Of a DNA stretch of 15,889 bases, positions 14,252 to 15,889 are shown piece by piece (position 1 is the first letter of the stretch; each line of letters opens with the position of its first letter). The stretch is from an uncultured Bacteroidales bacterium. GTDB lineage: Bacteria > Bacteroidota > Bacteroidia > Bacteroidales > UBA932. A program made the position numbers and the translations under genes. The notes below the pieces were generated by a model. The model was not told the DNA's origin. It ran no database searches and was given only the letters and a program-made list of their open reading frames with translations. Location of the stretch: NCBI GenBank assembly GCA_934717185.1, contig CAKUYQ010000043.1, forward strand, positions 1-15,889, given 5' to 3'.

Positions 14252-15742
14252 ATGATATTAGATATAGACCAGCCTTTTCATTCGTTAGAGGAGATAAAGG
14301 GAATTCTTAGCCATGATACGCATATCCATCTTGGTGAAAAAGCAAAAGAGAGAATTAACAAGTGCCGTAACTATTTAGACAACAGGATGAAGTCTCAGAA
14401 GGAGCCAATCTACGGAATAACAACCGGTTTCGGCTCTCTGTGTAATGTTTCCATTGATAAGGAGCAGTTGAGCCAATTGCAGAAAAACCTTGTAATGTCC
14501 CATGCCTGTTCACTTGGTAATGAGGTTCCGGAGGAGATAATAAAACTTATGTTGGCTTTTAAGATAAAATCCCTTTCATACGGTTATTCGGGTGTGAGAT
14601 TGGAGACAGTAGAACGCCTTGCAGATTTCTTTAATGCGGGGGTGTATCCAATTGTATATGATCAAGGCTCGCTTGGAGCATCGGGAGACCTTGCACCGCT
14701 TGCCAATATGTGCCTTCCTCTGTTGGGGTTGGGTGAGGTGAGATATAAAGGGGAGAAGTATACAGGAGAGCAGATCTGTAAAAAGATGGGATGGGAGCCG
14801 TTGCAGCTTGCATCAAAGGAGGGGTTGGCTCTGCTTAACGGAACTCAATTCATGCTGTCGTTTGCAATTTATAATATCATAAAGGCAGAAAGACTGTCTG
14901 CTTTGGCAGACAAGATTGCGGCAATATCCATAGATGTCTTTGATGGAAGGATTGAACCTTTTACAATGGGGGTACATGCCATACGTCCGCACAGAGGCCA
15001 GATGGAGACCGCCACTGTAATTTACGACTATCTTAAAGGTAGTGAGATAATTGCAAGGCATAAGGAGCATGTGCAGGACCCATATTCGTTCCGTTGTGTT
15101 CCTCAAGTTCACGGAGCAAGCAAAGATGCAATAAAGCATATAGAGGAGATTTTTGTAACCGAGATGAACAGTGCAACGGATAATCCTACTATTCTTCCCG
15201 ACGAAGACAACATTGTCTCTGCGGGAAATTTCCACGGCCAACCGTTGGCTATCAACTCAGACTTCCTTGCAATAGCAGTTGCTGAGCTTGGAAGTATCTC
15301 TGAAAGAAGAACTTATCAGCTCATAGCGGGAAAGAGGGGGCTTCCGTCGTTCCTTGTCGCAAAACCAGGTCTTAATTCGGGATTCATGATTCCGCAGTAC
15401 GCTCAGGCCAGCATAGTAAGCCAAAACAAGATGCTCTGTATGCCTAACTGCGTGGATACAATAGACTCTTCACAGGGACAGGAGGATCACGTAAGTATGG
15501 GTGCCAATGCGGTGACAAAATGTTACAGGGTTGTAAACAATGTGGAGAAGATATTGGCTATAGAGCTGTTTAATGCAGCACAGGCGTTGGAGTTCAGACG
15601 TCCGTTAAAGAGTTCACCTGTTTTGGAGGAGTTTGTTTCTGAGTATAGAAAGCATGTTAATTTCATAGATGTAGACGAGGTTATGTACTCAAAGATAAAT
15701 GAAACGGTAAAATTCCTGCAGAGTGTTAACCTTATAGACTAA
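14252..15742 (+). CDS. hutH: Histidine ammonia-lyase
   Basis: HutH deaminates L-histidine to trans-urocanate, the first step of histidine degradation, in the cytoplasm as a tetramer. The MIO cofactor forms from A143-S144-G145 in GSLGASGDLAPLA. The catalytic tyrosine is Y54 in YGITTGFG. MSHA puts Ser83-His84 at the substrate-selectivity position, the pair typical of histidine lyases rather than phenylalanine or tyrosine lyases. NATDNPTI-type (SATDNPTI), GNFHGQPLA and SSQGQEDHVSMG are further family motifs. Its 496 aa are normal for the family. No other hut gene is visible in the window, upstream is a divergent gene, and a composite repeat starts directly after the stop, so hutH may be transcribed alone, or with genes beyond the right edge. 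Confidence 0.96.
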   Translation: MILDIDQPFHSLEEIKGILSHDTHIHLGEKAKERINKCRNYLDNRMKSQKEPIYGITTGFGSLCNVSIDKEQLSQLQKNLVMSHACSLGNEVPEEIIKLMLAFKIKSLSYGYSGVRLETVERLADFFNAGVYPIVYDQGSLGASGDLAPLANMCLPLLGLGEVRYKGEKYTGEQICKKMGWEPLQLASKEGLALLNGTQFMLSFAIYNIIKAERLSALADKIAAISIDVFDGRIEPFTMGVHAIRPHRGQMETATVIYDYLKGSEIIARHKEHVQDPYSFRCVPQVHGASKDAIKHIEEIFVTEMNSATDNPTILPDEDNIVSAGNFHGQPLAINSDFLAIAVAELGSISERRTYQLIAGKRGLPSFLVAKPGLNSGFMIPQYAQASIVSQNKMLCMPNCVDTIDSSQGQEDHVSMGANAVTKCYRVVNNVEKILAIELFNAAQALEFRRPLKSSPVLEEFVSEYRKHVNFIDVDEVMYSKINETVKFLQSVNLID

Positions 15743-15804
15743 GCTTTGGCGTTAGCGTTGGCTATCAAAATTAAATTAGCTAAAGCTAAAGCCAAAGCTA
15801 AAGC
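15743..15804 (+). repeat. Composite intergenic repeat, copy E (hairpin directly after the hutH stop)
   Basis: Left arm GCTTTGGCGTTAGCGTTGGC (15743-15762) begins on the base after the hutH TAA. Right arm at 15779-15804 is period-6 GCTAAA sequence. Left arm and 15779-15798 pair at 18 of 20 positions, one as G-U, with two G-A mismatches and a 16-nt loop. The period-9 middle is absent in this copy. No T-tract follows; the sequence runs A-rich into ATGAAACCG. Confidence 0.85.
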
Positions 15805-15813
15805 AGATAAAAT

Positions 15814-15861
15814 ATGAAACCGAACATGAAAATCTTTGAAATTAATTCGTCCAAGGCTTGA
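15814..15861 (+). CDS. Possible 15-codon leader-like reading frame at the right edge
   Basis: ATG AAA CCG AAC ATG AAA and on encodes MKPNMKIFEINSSKA, then TGA. It follows the copy E repeat by 9 nt, has no convincing ribosome binding site, and overlaps an inverted repeat (15826-15877). It could be the leader peptide of a gene beyond the window, a start interrupted by a stop, or chance. Confidence 0.2.
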   Translation: MKPNMKIFEINSSKA

Positions 15862-15877
15862 TATCAAAGATTTTCAT
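15826..15877. repeat. Perfect 14-bp inverted repeat with 24-nt spacer at the right edge
   Basis: ATGAAAATCTTTGA (15826-15839) is exactly inverted at 15864-15877. It is followed by CGTGAGAGAG rather than a T-tract. It may be an attenuator-type hairpin, the end of a mobile element, or an operator; the window stops 12 nt after it. Confidence 0.7.
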
Positions 15878-15889
15878 CGTGAGAGAGAA

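Overview
The window reads as chromosomal DNA of a member of the Bacteroidales (Bacteroidota). The evidence is the gene content (an OstA-like protein behind two SurA/PrsA-type chaperones, a Tat-exported dipeptide epimerase paired with an NlpC/P60 lipoprotein, a 91-residue protein of a type I recall from Bacteroidales), promoters of the TTTG/TAnnTTTG type, and weak A-rich ribosome binding sites. Family and genus cannot be settled by eye. Arginine is mostly coded AGA/AGG in the chromosomal genes, but not in the hipA gene at the left edge.

Layout. (1) 1-1700: a HipA-family kinase cut by the left edge, a 108-bp element with perfect 16-bp inverted ends that supplies the hipA stop codon, and a small conserved gene on the minus strand. 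(2) 1906-4310, minus strand: a two-gene unit for handling murein peptides, an NlpC/P60 lipoprotein followed by a Tat-exported L-Ala-D/L-Glu-type epimerase. (3) 4413-5799, plus strand, divergent from (2): a YhcH-family protein overlapping a TIGR01212-type radical SAM protein that starts with TTG. (4) 5934-12218, plus strand: guaB, then three tightly overlapping envelope genes: a lipoprotein chaperone, a SurA-like protein with two parvulin domains, and an OstA-like protein. (5) 12219-12588: a non-coding stretch with a repeat, a candidate structured RNA and a second repeat piece. (6) 12589-13995, minus strand: a lipoprotein serine hydrolase of the beta-lactamase/penicillin-binding fold. (7) 14252-15742: hutH, histidine ammonia-lyase, behind a textbook Bacteroidetes promoter.

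Functionally, much of the window deals with the cell envelope. Regions 2 and 6 concern peptidoglycan peptides and a serine hydrolase, and region 4 concerns folding and delivery of outer-membrane components. guaB and hutH are purine and histidine metabolism.

The most unusual content is non-coding. A composite repeat family sits at or within a few bases of the stop codons of guaB, ostA, hutH and the epimerase gene. It has G/C/T-rich period-6 left arms, a period-9 GTAnAGAnn middle and period-6 GCTAAA right arms. Its arms pair into long hairpins in the sense RNA, using G-U pairs that the antisense strand could not form. Between two such repeats, at 12341-12526, lies a 186-nt sequence that folds into one long rod of six helices. 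All three of its non-Watson-Crick but pairable positions are G-U on the plus strand and would be A-C on the minus strand, so it is probably a plus-strand structured RNA. I do not recognise its family.
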